A DNA stretch of 64,000 nt from Actinophytocola algeriensis. Lineage in GTDB: Bacteria > Actinomycetota > Actinomycetes > Mycobacteriales > Pseudonocardiaceae. This document shows positions 16,540-26,103 of this stretch, one piece after another. The translations under genes and the position numbers were made by a program. Positions within the stretch are counted from its first letter, which is position 1, and the number at the start of each line of letters is the position of its first letter. The stretch lies in the NCBI RefSeq assembly GCF_014203735.1, contig NZ_JACHJQ010000011.1, positions 248,001 through 312,000 on the forward strand, in the 5' to 3' direction. The notes beneath the pieces are model-generated. The model did not search any database. It had not been told where the DNA came from and saw only the letters and a list, made by a program, of their open reading frames with translations.

Positions 16540-17838
16540 GTGGGCTTCGAGCAGATCCTCCAGCAGGTCGCGGAAGCGCGGCGTCGTGCGCAGGAGGCCG
16601 CGCAGCATGCGCAGGACGAGCGCAGGCGCAGGCGCGAGGAGAACGACCTGTGGGTCAACGGCGGCGTGAACTGGAACGGCTTCGGCCTCGAGACACTGAT
16701 CAAGATGGTGGCCGAGCGGTCGAGCCCTGCCCAGCTCAACGCGCTCGCGGGTGAGTGGAGCAGGCACGGCACCGCGGTGTCGAAGGCGTCCGACGACCTG
16801 TCGCGGGCGCTGGACAAGCTGATGAACTTCTGGACCGGCACGGCCGCGGACGACGCGGTCCGCAAGGTCACCACCAACGCGCGCTGGATCGGTGAGCTCG
16901 GCGAGACCGCGCAGCGGATGTCCGGTCCGATCATGGACGCGAGCGGCGCGCTGCGGTCCGCGCAGGACACCATGCCCGGCATGCCGAAGAACAACTGGCT
17001 GGGCACCGCGGGTGGCGGCGCGGCGGCCGGGTTCATGGTGGCCGGGCCGATCGGCGCGGCGTTCGGCGCCGCCATCGGCGGCATCGCGAGCGTGTTCGGC
17101 TTCGGGTCCAAGAAGAAGAAGATGAAGCGCAAGGCCGTGCAGACCATGCAGCGCTACGAAGGCGCCCTGCTCGGCATCGACCAGACCACCCCGCAGTTCG
17201 GCGTCCCGTCCGACGGGAGCAACCCGGGCACCGGCCCGCTGCCGGACCCGGACAACGGCATCGGCAGGCCGGGCGGCCCGCCCTTGCCACCCGGGGCGGG
17301 CGGCGGCGGCATCACCATCCCGCGTCCGCCGATCGACCCCGGCAACGTCACCGCTCCCTCGTTCGCCGGCACACCGGAAGGCCGCTGGCAGGGCCTGACC
17401 GGGCTCACGCCGGGCAACAGCGGTCTCCCCGGCTTCGGTGGCGGTGGCGGCAGCACGGGCGGTGGCCTCGGTACCGGTCCCTTCGGCGCGATGCCGGGCA
17501 TGGGCGGTCGCGGTGCGGGCGCGGTGGGCCCGCTCGCGGGTGGTCGCGGCGGTGCGGCTGGCCGAGGTGGCGCGGGTGCCGGTCGTGGCGGTGCCGGACG
17601 TGGCGGTGCGGGTTTCCCCGGCGGTGGCATGGGTGGCGTCGGTGGCCGTGGCGACCGCGAGTACCGCGGTCGCGGCCGGTTCAGCAAGACCGGTGCCCTC
17701 GGCGGTGGCATGGGCGGTGGTCCGGCCGGCCGTCGCGGCGAGGACGAGGAGGACGGCGAGCACCGCAGGAGGGTGCCGATCGAGGAGGACATCTTCGCGT
17801 CGGACCTCAAGGCCGCGCCGCCGGTGATCGGGCTCTGA
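16540..17838 (+). CDS. PPE-like type VII secretion protein, cassette 2
   Basis: The paralog of the 13318-14448 product is about 432 residues from GTG 16540, which has GGAGGGG about 8 bases upstream. An in-frame GTG at 16489 would add 17 residues. An extra charged helix (RRRAQEAAQHAQDERRRRR) precedes the shared domain. The WXG-type turn is NFWTGTAADD (Trp98-Gly100). A glycine zipper-like stretch (GFMVAGPIGAAFGAAIGG) and a KKKKMKRK cluster follow, then a Gly/Arg-rich tail and the shared tag HRRRVPIEEDIF with PPVIGL. It starts about 100 bp after the first EspG-like gene and is followed by its own PE-like and EspG-like genes. Confidence 0.72.
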   Translation: MGFEQILQQVAEARRRAQEAAQHAQDERRRRREENDLWVNGGVNWNGFGLETLIKMVAERSSPAQLNALAGEWSRHGTAVSKASDDLSRALDKLMNFWTGTAADDAVRKVTTNARWIGELGETAQRMSGPIMDASGALRSAQDTMPGMPKNNWLGTAGGGAAAGFMVAGPIGAAFGAAIGGIASVFGFGSKKKKMKRKAVQTMQRYEGALLGIDQTTPQFGVPSDGSNPGTGPLPDPDNGIGRPGGPPLPPGAGGGGITIPRPPIDPGNVTAPSFAGTPEGRWQGLTGLTPGNSGLPGFGGGGGSTGGGLGTGPFGAMPGMGGRGAGAVGPLAGGRGGAAGRGGAGAGRGGAGRGGAGFPGGGMGGVGGRGDREYRGRGRFSKTGALGGGMGGGPAGRRGEDEEDGEHRRRVPIEEDIFASDLKAAPPVIGL

Positions 17839-17851
17839 GGGGAAGGTACGG

Positions 17852-18205
17852 ATGTACGTCGACGAGTCGCAGCCGTCCGGGTCGGGTGCTGGCTGGGCCG
17901 TGGACCCCGGCCAGGTGCGGGCGTTCGCGGACGCGGTCGCCGAGGTGCGCAGGCACCTGGACGCGATCACCCGCGAGGTCGAGGACCTGTCCACCCCGGA
18001 CTACGCGCCGATGCTCGGCACCAGCCCCACCGGGCAGGAGCTCGCCGAGAAGTTCACCGACCGCATGGGCAGCGAGAAGGGACTGCGCGGCCAGCTGAAC
18101 GTCGCGGTCGCGCACATGGAGGAGTTCGTGCTCGCGGCAGAACACACCGCCGGCACGTACCTCCAGACGGACGCAGACAACGCGACCAGACACCGGTACA
18201 CCTGA
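17852..18205 (+). CDS. PE-like type VII protein, cassette 2
   Basis: The 117-residue helical protein aligns with the middle domain of the 14467-15627 product: GWAVDPGQVRAFADAV, MLGTSPTGQELAEKF and AEHTAGTYLQTD. Near its C-terminus YLQTD gives a YxxxD motif, the general secretion signal carried by one partner of ESX substrate pairs. It lacks both the Pro-rich start and the long acidic tail of its paralog. GGGGAAGG lies about 7 bases before the ATG. It probably heterodimerises with the PPE-like protein encoded immediately upstream. Confidence 0.72.
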   Translation: MYVDESQPSGSGAGWAVDPGQVRAFADAVAEVRRHLDAITREVEDLSTPDYAPMLGTSPTGQELAEKFTDRMGSEKGLRGQLNVAVAHMEEFVLAAEHTAGTYLQTDADNATRHRYT

Positions 18206-18209
18206 CCCG

Positions 18210-19004
18210 ATGGAACTGCGCGTCAACGCGGGTACGCCCCTGCACCCGGTCGAGGTGGACCTGCTGTGCGTGTTCGCCGAGGTCGAAGCCCCCTTCCCGT
18301 TGGAGATCCCGGCATCCGGGACGAGCGACGCAGAACAGCGGTCCCTGTTCCGGTCCGCGCGTGAGCAGCTGACCGCCCGCGGGCTCGCCGACGAGAACGG
18401 CCCGCTGGGGGTCGCCGAGGACTTCGTGTTCCTGCTGCGGTCGTGCACCGGGGTGCTGGACATGGTGCTGGCCAAGGAAGAGGTGCTGCTGGCCGCCGCC
18501 GTGCTGGTGCACCGGGACGAGGCGCTGCTGGTGACGCAGGACCTGGCGTCGGACGACGGCATGATCGCGATGAAGGCCGCGACACTGGACGAGGCGATCG
18601 ACGACCTCGTGCGGCTGGTGCCCCGGCTGGAGGCCCCGGTGACCGCGCCGTTCAGCCTGCCGAGGCGGGCGCTGGAGGCGGCGTTCAGCGCGCTCGTCGA
18701 CCGCGGCGAACCGTTGCTGGCGCAGGAGATCGACGAGGTCCTCGCGGCACAGGGGATCGACGACCGCGTGTCGCGGCGGATGGTGTCGCACCTGCAGCCG
18801 GTGCTGGGCAACGGTCAGGTCGGCGTCGCGCGCCGCGACGACACCGAGGACCAGTGGCAGCGCGTCGGTGAGGAACTGCGCTGGCTCGACACCGAACGCG
18901 GCCGCTACCGGCTGGCAGGCGACGCGGAGTGGATGAGCGTGAACCCGTTGCCCCGCCAGGAAATCCGCGACGCGGTCCGCAAGCTGGCACTGAAAACCCG
19001 CTGA
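18210..19004 (+). CDS. EspG-like ESX secretion-associated chaperone, cassette 2
   Basis: The 264-residue protein is the second EspG-like copy, with HPVEVDLLCVFAEVEAPFPL, LTARGLADENGPLGVAEDF, VSHLQPVLGNGQVG and LRWLDTERGRYRL. It lies 4 bp after the second PE-like gene. In mycobacteria EspG binds the tip of PPE proteins in the cytoplasm and keeps PE-PPE dimers soluble and ESX-specific. Having a private copy beside each pair suggests each chaperone serves its own pair. The gene ends only 15 bp from the convergent mycP stop. Confidence 0.72.
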   Translation: MELRVNAGTPLHPVEVDLLCVFAEVEAPFPLEIPASGTSDAEQRSLFRSAREQLTARGLADENGPLGVAEDFVFLLRSCTGVLDMVLAKEEVLLAAAVLVHRDEALLVTQDLASDDGMIAMKAATLDEAIDDLVRLVPRLEAPVTAPFSLPRRALEAAFSALVDRGEPLLAQEIDEVLAAQGIDDRVSRRMVSHLQPVLGNGQVGVARRDDTEDQWQRVGEELRWLDTERGRYRLAGDAEWMSVNPLPRQEIRDAVRKLALKTR

Positions 19005-19019
19005 AAGCCAAGGCGCCCA

Positions 19020-20477
19020 CTACATCCGGGAGCGGGGCTGCTCTTCCTCGTCGCGGCGGTTGCGCTTGACCGTGTGGACCACGAACAGCGTCAGCAGCAG
19101 TATTCCGACACCGCCGCCGGACCCGATCATCGCGACCTGCATCGGGGTCCAGTTGCGCTCGTACGGCGGTGGCATCTCGAACGGGACGTCGACCGCCGCG
19201 TCCGGTTCGATGTTCTCCTCCGCCGGGATGAACGCGGTCAGCGCCGCGATCGGGTTGATCATGCCGTAGCCGACGAGGTTGTCGTGTCCGCCGGCGGCGG
19301 CCGGGTGCGACGAGGTCGCCTTGATCCGGTCCATCACCTGCTTCGCGTTCAGCTCGGGGAACCGCTGCCGCACCAGCGCGGCCAGCCCGGCCACGTACGG
19401 CGCCGCGAACGAGGTGCCCTGGATCGGCTGCGCGTTGCCCTTCTCGTCGACCGTCTGGTTCGCGAGACCGGCCGGGTTCGCCGGGTCGAGCGAGATGATG
19501 TCCGTGCCCGGCGCGGCGACGCTCACCCACGGGCCGGTGATGGAGAACTCCGCGACGCTGCCGTCCTCGGTCATCGCCGCCACCGACAGCACGTAGTCGG
19601 AGAACCACGGCGGGATCACGAGCCACGTCGGGTTCTTCGGGTCCGGGCTGTTCTGCTGCTTGCAGTCACCCTCCGGCAGGTTGCCCGCCGACGCGACCGG
19701 CACGACGTTGCGCTCCTCGACCGCGTACCGCAGCGCGGCCTGCACCTGCCGCTCCGGGTCGGCGATCGGGCCGAAGGAGGCGGGACGGCAGGAGTCCACC
19801 GACATGTTGATCACGGTGACGCCCGGCGTGTTCGCCGCGCGCACGATCGCCTGCGCGAGCGTGCCCAGGTTGCCCGCCGACACGCTCGTGTTCGTGTCCG
19901 GGTCCTTGAACTCGTAGTTGGCGCTGGACTGGCGGATGCTGACGATCCCGGCGTCGGGCGCGATGCCGCGGAAGCCGATCGTCTCGTCCTGCGGGTTCGC
20001 GGCGATGATGCCCGCCACCTCGGTGCCGTGGCCGTCGCAGTCCTTGAGGCCGTTGTCGGCCTTGATGACGTAGTCGCCGCCGCCCTCGAGGCGGTTCTGG
20101 AAGTAGTTGTGCGGCGACACGCCGGTGTCGATCACGGCGACCTTCTGGCCCTTGCCGGTGGCGAAGTCGGACACGTCCTCGAACCGCAGCAGGTCCTGGC
20201 CCCACGGCTTGTGCTCGAGCGGCGCCGTCGACCCCTTGGAGGCGACGCACTGCGTCTTCGGCGTGTACGCGCGGTCCGGCTCACCGGAGTCGGCAGGCGT
20301 CGGGAAGTCCGGCGGGAGCGGCGGCGGTGTCGCGAGCCCCTGCTCCTCGGCCGCCGACGGCGGGCTCGACGGTTCGGTGGAACCGGCGGGCTGCGCGGCC
20401 GCGGGAGCGGCCGTCACCAGCGCCAGCGAGGTGGCGGCGAGCACGGACAGGACCCGAGTGCGTCGGGTAGCGGCCAT
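19020..20477 (-). CDS. mycP: Mycosin (subtilisin-like membrane protease) MycP
   Basis: The 485-residue serine protease has a Sec signal peptide (about 1-29), a Pro-rich N-terminal extension and an S8 subtilisin domain with Asp117 (VIDTGVSP), His150 (DGHGTEVAG) and Ser356 (QGTSFAAPYVAG). Asn266 is in SAGN, the oxyanion position. A C-terminal membrane anchor (about 448-468) and a charged tail RNRRDEEEQPRSRM follow. This is the classic mycosin layout, required for ESX complex stability and some substrate cleavage at the cell surface. The reading frame extends far upstream in a shadow of eccD; the ATG at 20477 gives the signal peptide. It lies 14 bp downstream of eccD. Confidence 0.93.
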   Translation of the reverse strand: MAATRRTRVLSVLAATSLALVTAAPAAAQPAGSTEPSSPPSAAEEQGLATPPPLPPDFPTPADSGEPDRAYTPKTQCVASKGSTAPLEHKPWGQDLLRFEDVSDFATGKGQKVAVIDTGVSPHNYFQNRLEGGGDYVIKADNGLKDCDGHGTEVAGIIAANPQDETIGFRGIAPDAGIVSIRQSSANYEFKDPDTNTSVSAGNLGTLAQAIVRAANTPGVTVINMSVDSCRPASFGPIADPERQVQAALRYAVEERNVVPVASAGNLPEGDCKQQNSPDPKNPTWLVIPPWFSDYVLSVAAMTEDGSVAEFSITGPWVSVAAPGTDIISLDPANPAGLANQTVDEKGNAQPIQGTSFAAPYVAGLAALVRQRFPELNAKQVMDRIKATSSHPAAAGGHDNLVGYGMINPIAALTAFIPAEENIEPDAAVDVPFEMPPPYERNWTPMQVAMIGSGGGVGILLLTLFVVHTVKRNRRDEEEQPRSRM

Positions 20478-20491
20478 GACGGGCGGTCTCC

Positions 20492-21892
20492 TCAGTTGCG
20501 CAGGATGTTCACGTGCCGGAGCGTGGCGTAGAGGTTCATCACGGCGAGCGCGAGTGGCAGGAGCACCGCGATGCAGATGGCCTCGATGATCTCCACGGTC
20601 CTGCGCAGCGGCGGCGAGAACCGCTGCTCCGGGAAGATCACGCCGAGCACGAGCGCGGCGGCCGCGATCAGCACGAGCGTGCCGAACACCCACAGCAGCC
20701 GGTCGAAGGTGTCCGCGCCGATCAGCCAGCCGACCATGATCCCGGCCGCCGACAGCATGCCGGTGGCCAGCAGCGCGATGGCCTGGCTGCCGTTGGCGTA
20801 GGTCCGGGCGCGGAGCAGCAGCACGAGCGTCGCCGCGATGGCCATGCTGATGGCCCACACGTCCGACTTGCTCGCGGTGATGATCGACGCGATCGCCGCG
20901 GCGGTGCCGAGCCCGATGATCATGCCGGTCATGTACTCGTGCGCGAGACCGGCGCGGCGCTCGATGGACCGGTAGTCCGGGAAGCCCGAGTCCTCCTTGA
21001 GGTCCTCCGCGCTGCCCGGCACGTTCGGCAGCGGCAGCCGCGCCAGCTGGATCGTGACCCTGGGCAGCACCGACAGCGCGGCGAGCGACACGGCCGCGGT
21101 ACCGGCGGCGATGCCCGCCGCCGGGTGTGCGATCAGGGTGCCGATGGCGAACGCGAGCACGCCGATCAGCGCGGCGGACCCGGCCGCGACGAACGTGGTC
21201 ACCCCGGCACCGATCAGCATGATCGACGCCGACGCCACGATCAGCACCAGCGCGCACGCGAGCAGCAGGCTGGCCCGCCCGGTCGCGCCGGGCACGATGT
21301 AGAGGCCCGCGACGAACGCCATGGGCAGCCCGCCCGCCGCGGCGATCAGCACACCCGCGGTCTCGGCCTGGTAGCCGCGGGCGATCACGGCGCCGAGCGC
21401 GACGCACACGACCGCGGCGGCACCGGCGGCGACCGCCGCACCGACGTGCGAGCCGCCGAACAGCGGGCCCGTCATCAGCACGGTGATGGCCGCGACGACC
21501 AGCGCCAGCGCGCCCGCGATGTAGCCGATGCGGTTCGCGGTCTGCTTCGTCCACGGCCGGTAGCTGTCCGGGGAGGACTCGGCGATCGCGTCCACCACGT
21601 CGTCGTACAGGGGCGGCGGCGGGTTCTCCGCGCGCTTGCGCAGCTGCAGCAGCTCACCGTCGACCACGCCGAGCGACGCGAGCGTGCGGCTCGGGTCCAG
21701 CGGGGAGTCGCCCAGCTTCGCCAGGCACCAGCCGCCGTGCCGCGCGCCACCGTCCGGAGTGGCCTCCTTGGCCATCTCGAGCAGCATGGGCAGCAGGTCT
21801 GCCACCGCGACCCCGGCTGGCAGGGCGACGTCGATGCGTGTTCTCGGCGCAACCACCGTCACCCGGCTGAACACTGTCGTACCGGTAGCCAC
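20492..21892 (-). CDS. eccD: Type VII secretion integral membrane protein EccD
   Basis: The 466-residue protein has an N-terminal ubiquitin-like domain (about 1-85, TTVFSRVTVVAPRTRIDVAL) and a linker (PPPPLYDDVVDAIAESSPDSY, with Trp118). About eleven transmembrane helices fill the rest. EccD forms the bulk of the ESX membrane channel together with EccB, EccC and, in some systems, EccE. It is transcribed with mycP on the minus strand, divergent from eccC, the same arrangement as in the ESX-4 locus of M. tuberculosis (Rv3447c-Rv3449). Confidence 0.93.
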   Translation of the reverse strand: MATGTTVFSRVTVVAPRTRIDVALPAGVAVADLLPMLLEMAKEATPDGGARHGGWCLAKLGDSPLDPSRTLASLGVVDGELLQLRKRAENPPPPLYDDVVDAIAESSPDSYRPWTKQTANRIGYIAGALALVVAAITVLMTGPLFGGSHVGAAVAAGAAAVVCVALGAVIARGYQAETAGVLIAAAGGLPMAFVAGLYIVPGATGRASLLLACALVLIVASASIMLIGAGVTTFVAAGSAALIGVLAFAIGTLIAHPAAGIAAGTAAVSLAALSVLPRVTIQLARLPLPNVPGSAEDLKEDSGFPDYRSIERRAGLAHEYMTGMIIGLGTAAAIASIITASKSDVWAISMAIAATLVLLLRARTYANGSQAIALLATGMLSAAGIMVGWLIGADTFDRLLWVFGTLVLIAAAALVLGVIFPEQRFSPPLRRTVEIIEAICIAVLLPLALAVMNLYATLRHVNILRN

Positions 21893-22037
21893 CCCGCAGC
21901 CCCCTCAACGCTCACGACTCTTCGTCTTTCGATAACCACCCATCGCTGTCGGTGGCGGCCCCTAGTATGGCCTTGCCGTTCCCGGCGTGTGCGCGGGTTC
22001 GGACAAGTTGGGGATCGACAGGATTGAGGGGACATCG

Positions 22038-25000
22038 GTGAGCACGCTTCAGTTCAAGCGTTCACCCCGGCTTGCCGCGCCGCGGCAACCAGGCGGCGAG
22101 GTCCATCTCGAGCCGCCGCCCGAGGTGCCACGGGTGATCCCCGGCAACATCCTGATGAAGCTCATGCCCGTCGTGATGGTCGTCGCGATGCTGGGCATGA
22201 TGGCGCTGATGTTCACCGCGGGCGGCGCCATCGGCCGCAACCCGGTGACCCTGCTGTTCCCGATGATGATGATGTTCTCCATGGTCGGGATGATGGGCCA
22301 GGGCGGGCGCGGCGGCGGCCAGAAGAAGGCCGAGATGAACGAGGACCGCAAGGACTACCTGCGCTACCTCGGCCAGATGCGCGACCGGGCCCGCGAGGCC
22401 TCGCTCGACCAGCGCTCCGCGCTCGAGTGGGTGCACCCCGACCCGCAGGCGCTGTGGTCCATGGCCACCAGCCGCCGCATGTGGGAGCGCCGCCAGTCCG
22501 ACCCCGACTTCTGCCACCTGCGCGCGGGCCGCGGCAGCCAGCGCCTCGCGACCCGGCTCGTGCCGCCGCAGACCGGCCCGGTCGACGAGCTGGAGCCGAT
22601 CGCCACGCTGGCGCTGCGCCGGTTCGTGCGCGCGCACTCGATCGTCCCCGAGCTGCCGATCCAGATCGCGATCCGCGGCTTCGCGGCCGTGGGGCTCTCC
22701 GGCGACAAGGAGCTGACCCGAGGGCTCGCCCGGGCCCTGCTCGCCCAGCTCGTGACGTTCCACACGCCCGACGACGTGCTGATCGCCGTGGTGACCTCCG
22801 GCCGTGCGAAGGCCGAGTGGGAGTGGGCGAAGTGGCTGCCCCACTCCCAGCACCCCACGATGGTCGACGGCATCGGCCCGATGCGGATGATGGCCGGTTC
22901 GCTGGCCCAGGTGGAGGACTGGCTCGACGAGGAGCTGCGCGACCGGCAGCGGTTCACCCGCAACGCGCCGCCGCAGCCCGACCAGCCGCAGGTCGTGATC
23001 GTCATCGACGACGGCGAGGTGACCCGCGAGGAGCAGATCATCCTCGAGGAGGGCCTCGTCGGCGTCACGCTGATGGACCTGTCCGACAGCCTCGGCAACC
23101 TCACCGCCCGCCGCGGCCTGCGGCTCGTGGTCGAGGAGGACCGGCTCGGCGCCCGCTCCGCGAGCGGTGTCGAGTGGTTCGCCGACCCGGACACGATGAC
23201 CGTGGCCGAGGCGGAGGCGCTGGCCCGCAAGCTCTCGCCGTACCGATTGGGTGCGGCGGCAGCAGATGATGGCGGCGAGGAGCCGCTGCTGTCCAACCCG
23301 ACGCTGCTCGAGCTGCTCGGCATCCCGGGCGACCCGATGACCTTCGACGTGCAGCAGGCGTGGCGGCCGAGGCCGATCCGCGACCGGTACCGCGTGCCGT
23401 TCGGCGTCGGCGAGTTCGGCCAGCCCGTCGAGCTGGACATCAAGGAAGCGGCGATGGAGGGCATGGGCCCGCACGGCCTGTGCATCGGCGCGACCGGTTC
23501 CGGCAAGTCGGAGTTCCTGCGCACGCTCGTGCTCGGCATGCTCGCCACCCACTCGTCGACGACGCTCAACTTCGTCCTCGTCGACTTCAAGGGTGGCGCG
23601 ACGTTCCTCGGTCTCGACTCCGCGCCGCACGTCGCCGCGACGATCACCAACCTGCAGGACCAGCTCACCCTGGTCGACCGCATGAAGGACGCGCTCGCCG
23701 GTGAGATGAACCGGCGCCAGGAGGCCCTGAAGAACGGCGGCAACTTCAAGAACGTGTGGGAGTACGAGAAGGCCCGCGAGAACGGCGCCGACCTCGACCC
23801 GCTGCCCGCGCTGTTCATCGTGGTCGACGAGTTCTCCGAGCTGTTGAGCGCCAAGCCCGACTTCATCGACCTGTTCGTCGCCATCGGCCGGCTGGGCCGC
23901 TCGCTCCAGATGCACATGCTGCTCGCCTCGCAGCGCCTCGAGGAGGGCAAGCTGCGTGGTCTCGACTCGCACCTGTCCTACCGGATCGGTCTGAAGACCT
24001 TCTCCGCCGCGGAGTCCCGCGCGGCGATCGGCGTGCCGGACGCGTTCGAGCTGCCGTCGATCCCGGGCTCCGGCTACCTGAAGTTCGACACGTCGACGAT
24101 GGTGCGGTTCAAGGCGTCCTACGTGTCCGGGCCGTACCGCCCGGCGGGCATCCAGACCGTCGGCCCGGCCGCGGTCGTCTCCGGTGACCGGCGCGCGAAG
24201 CTGTTCGTGCCGGACTACATCGAGATCCCGAAGGAGCCGGAGAAGCCGGTCGAGCAGGTCCAGGAAGCACCGCGGCCGGAGCAGAACCAGCCGACCGAGC
24301 CCAGCGAGCTGGACGTCATCGTGTCCCGGCTGCAGGGCCAGGGCCCGCCGGCGCACGAGGTGTGGCTGCCCCCGCTGGAGACCCCGAACTCGCTCGACAC
24401 GTTGCTGCCACCGCTGCAGCCGACCGAGGACCGCGGCCTGTCGCCGGCCGGCTTCTTCGGCAACGGCAGGCTCCAGCCGCCGCTCGGCCTGATCGACAAG
24501 CCGTTCGAGCAGCGCCGTGACCTGCTGTGGGCCGACTTCTCCGGAGCCGCCGGGCACGCGGCGATCGCCGGTGGTCCGCAGTCCGGCAAGTCGATGCTCG
24601 TGCGTACGTTGATCATGTCGATGGCGCTCACGCACACGGCCGAGGAAGCGCAGTTCTACTGCGTCGACCTCGGCGGTGGCACGCTCGGCACGCTGCAGGG
24701 GCTGCCGCACGTCGGTGGTGTCGCGGGCCGTCTCGACCCGGACAAGGTGCGCCGCATCGTCGCCGAGGTCGCGGGCCTGGTCGGCGCCCGCGAGCAGCTG
24801 TTCCGCGACAACCAGATCGACTCCATGACCGACTTCCGCAACCGCAAGCGCCGCGGTGAGCTGCGGGAGGACCCGTGGGGCGACGTGTTCCTCGTCGTCG
24901 ACGGCTGGCTGAACTTCCGCCAGGAGTTCGAGGCCATCGAGTCGCAGGTGCTGAACATCGCCGCGCAGGGCCTGTCCTACGGCGTGCACGTGCTCGTCAC

Positions 25001-26042
25001 CGCCAACCGGTGGGCGGAGATCCGGCCCGCGATGAAGGACCTCCTCGGCACCCGCTTCGAGCTGCGCCTCGGTGACGCGAGCGAGTCCGAGGTCGACCGG
25101 CGGGTCGCGGTCAACGTGCCGGAGGGCCATCCCGGCCGCGGTCTGTCCCGCGACAAGCTGCACTTCCTCGTCGGCCTGCCGCGCATCGACGGGTCGAGCA
25201 GTGCCGATGACGTCGCACAGGGCGTCCAGGACGCCATCGCGAAGATCAACCACGGCTGGCGCGGCAGGCGCGCGCCGCAGGTGCGGCTGCTGCCCGACCA
25301 GCTGCCCTACGAGGAGCTGCTCGCGCAGGACAAGTTCCGCGACACCAAGCTCGTCCCGATCGGTGTCAACGAGGACGAGCTCGCGCCGATGTACCTGGAC
25401 TTCGACTCCGACCCGCACTTCTTCGCGCTGATGGACGGCGAGTCCGGCAAGACGAACCTGATCCGCACGATCGTCCGGGGCATCACCGACCGGTACACGC
25501 CCAAGGAAGCGGTCATCGTCCTCATCGACTACCGGCGCACGATGCTGGGCTTCATCGAGACGAAGCACCTGCTGGCGTACGCGGTGTCGTCGAACCAGCT
25601 CACCGGCACCATCTCCGAGATCAGGAAGTCGCTGCAGAAACGGCTTCCCGGCCCGGACGTCACGCAGGAACAGCTCAAGACCCGGTCCTGGTGGAAGGGC
25701 CCGGAGCTGTTCATCATCTGCGACGACTACGACCTGGTGTGCCCGCAGGGCAACAACCCGCTCCAGCCGCTCGCCGAGTTCATCCCGCAGGCCAAGGACG
25801 TCGGCCTGCACGTCATCGCCGCGCGCCGCACCGGTGGTGCGTCCCGCGCGATGTACGACCCGGTGCTCGGCAAGCTGAAGGAGATCGCACAGCCCGCTCT
25901 GCAGGGCAGCGGCGACAAGTCCGAGGGCGCGCTGATCGGCACCGTCAAGCCGTCGGCCTTGCCGCCGGGCCGGGGCACCATGGTCAGCCGCAAGACGGGC
26001 CAGCAGCTGATGCAGGTGGCCTGGATCCAGCCGGACAACTGA
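22038..26042 (+). CDS. eccC: Type VII secretion ATPase EccC (EccCa-EccCb in one chain)
   Basis: The 1334-residue protein has two N-terminal membrane helices (about 42-61 and 69-86) and three FtsK/SpoIIIE-type ATPase domains. Walker A lysines are Lys490 (GATGSGKS), Lys851 (GGPQSGKS) and Lys1138 (MDGESGKT). Walker B of domain 1 is intact (LFIVVDEF, Asp597-Glu598), whereas domain 2 has VVDGW and domain 3 IICDDY. This is the usual pattern of one active and two substrate-binding or regulatory domains. EccC recognises substrate YxxxD/E signals and powers export. The GTG at 22038 (GAGGGG upstream) gives the normal N-terminus; an in-frame GTG at 21987 is less likely. ESX-4 type by gene neighbourhood. 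Confidence 0.94.
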   Translation: MSTLQFKRSPRLAAPRQPGGEVHLEPPPEVPRVIPGNILMKLMPVVMVVAMLGMMALMFTAGGAIGRNPVTLLFPMMMMFSMVGMMGQGGRGGGQKKAEMNEDRKDYLRYLGQMRDRAREASLDQRSALEWVHPDPQALWSMATSRRMWERRQSDPDFCHLRAGRGSQRLATRLVPPQTGPVDELEPIATLALRRFVRAHSIVPELPIQIAIRGFAAVGLSGDKELTRGLARALLAQLVTFHTPDDVLIAVVTSGRAKAEWEWAKWLPHSQHPTMVDGIGPMRMMAGSLAQVEDWLDEELRDRQRFTRNAPPQPDQPQVVIVIDDGEVTREEQIILEEGLVGVTLMDLSDSLGNLTARRGLRLVVEEDRLGARSASGVEWFADPDTMTVAEAEALARKLSPYRLGAAAADDGGEEPLLSNPTLLELLGIPGDPMTFDVQQAWRPRPIRDRYRVPFGVGEFGQPVELDIKEAAMEGMGPHGLCIGATGSGKSEFLRTLVLGMLATHSSTTLNFVLVDFKGGATFLGLDSAPHVAATITNLQDQLTLVDRMKDALAGEMNRRQEALKNGGNFKNVWEYEKARENGADLDPLPALFIVVDEFSELLSAKPDFIDLFVAIGRLGRSLQMHMLLASQRLEEGKLRGLDSHLSYRIGLKTFSAAESRAAIGVPDAFELPSIPGSGYLKFDTSTMVRFKASYVSGPYRPAGIQTVGPAAVVSGDRRAKLFVPDYIEIPKEPEKPVEQVQEAPRPEQNQPTEPSELDVIVSRLQGQGPPAHEVWLPPLETPNSLDTLLPPLQPTEDRGLSPAGFFGNGRLQPPLGLIDKPFEQRRDLLWADFSGAAGHAAIAGGPQSGKSMLVRTLIMSMALTHTAEEAQFYCVDLGGGTLGTLQGLPHVGGVAGRLDPDKVRRIVAEVAGLVGAREQLFRDNQIDSMTDFRNRKRRGELREDPWGDVFLVVDGWLNFRQEFEAIESQVLNIAAQGLSYGVHVLVTANRWAEIRPAMKDLLGTRFELRLGDASESEVDRRVAVNVPEGHPGRGLSRDKLHFLVGLPRIDGSSSADDVAQGVQDAIAKINHGWRGRRAPQVRLLPDQLPYEELLAQDKFRDTKLVPIGVNEDELAPMYLDFDSDPHFFALMDGESGKTNLIRTIVRGITDRYTPKEAVIVLIDYRRTMLGFIETKHLLAYAVSSNQLTGTISEIRKSLQKRLPGPDVTQEQLKTRSWWKGPELFIICDDYDLVCPQGNNPLQPLAEFIPQAKDVGLHVIAARRTGGASRAMYDPVLGKLKEIAQPALQGSGDKSEGALIGTVKPSALPPGRGTMVSRKTGQQLMQVAWIQPDN

Positions 26043-26103
26043 CGCGCCCCGCGTTCGCACTACCATCCGGACTGGGCACTGGCGGTGACGGTCAGGGGTG
26101 CGA

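Noticed and set aside
19020-21554. 844-residue mycP with a long N-terminal extension
   Set aside because: The extension is antisense-like sequence read through eccD; the ATG at 20477 gives a proper signal peptide.
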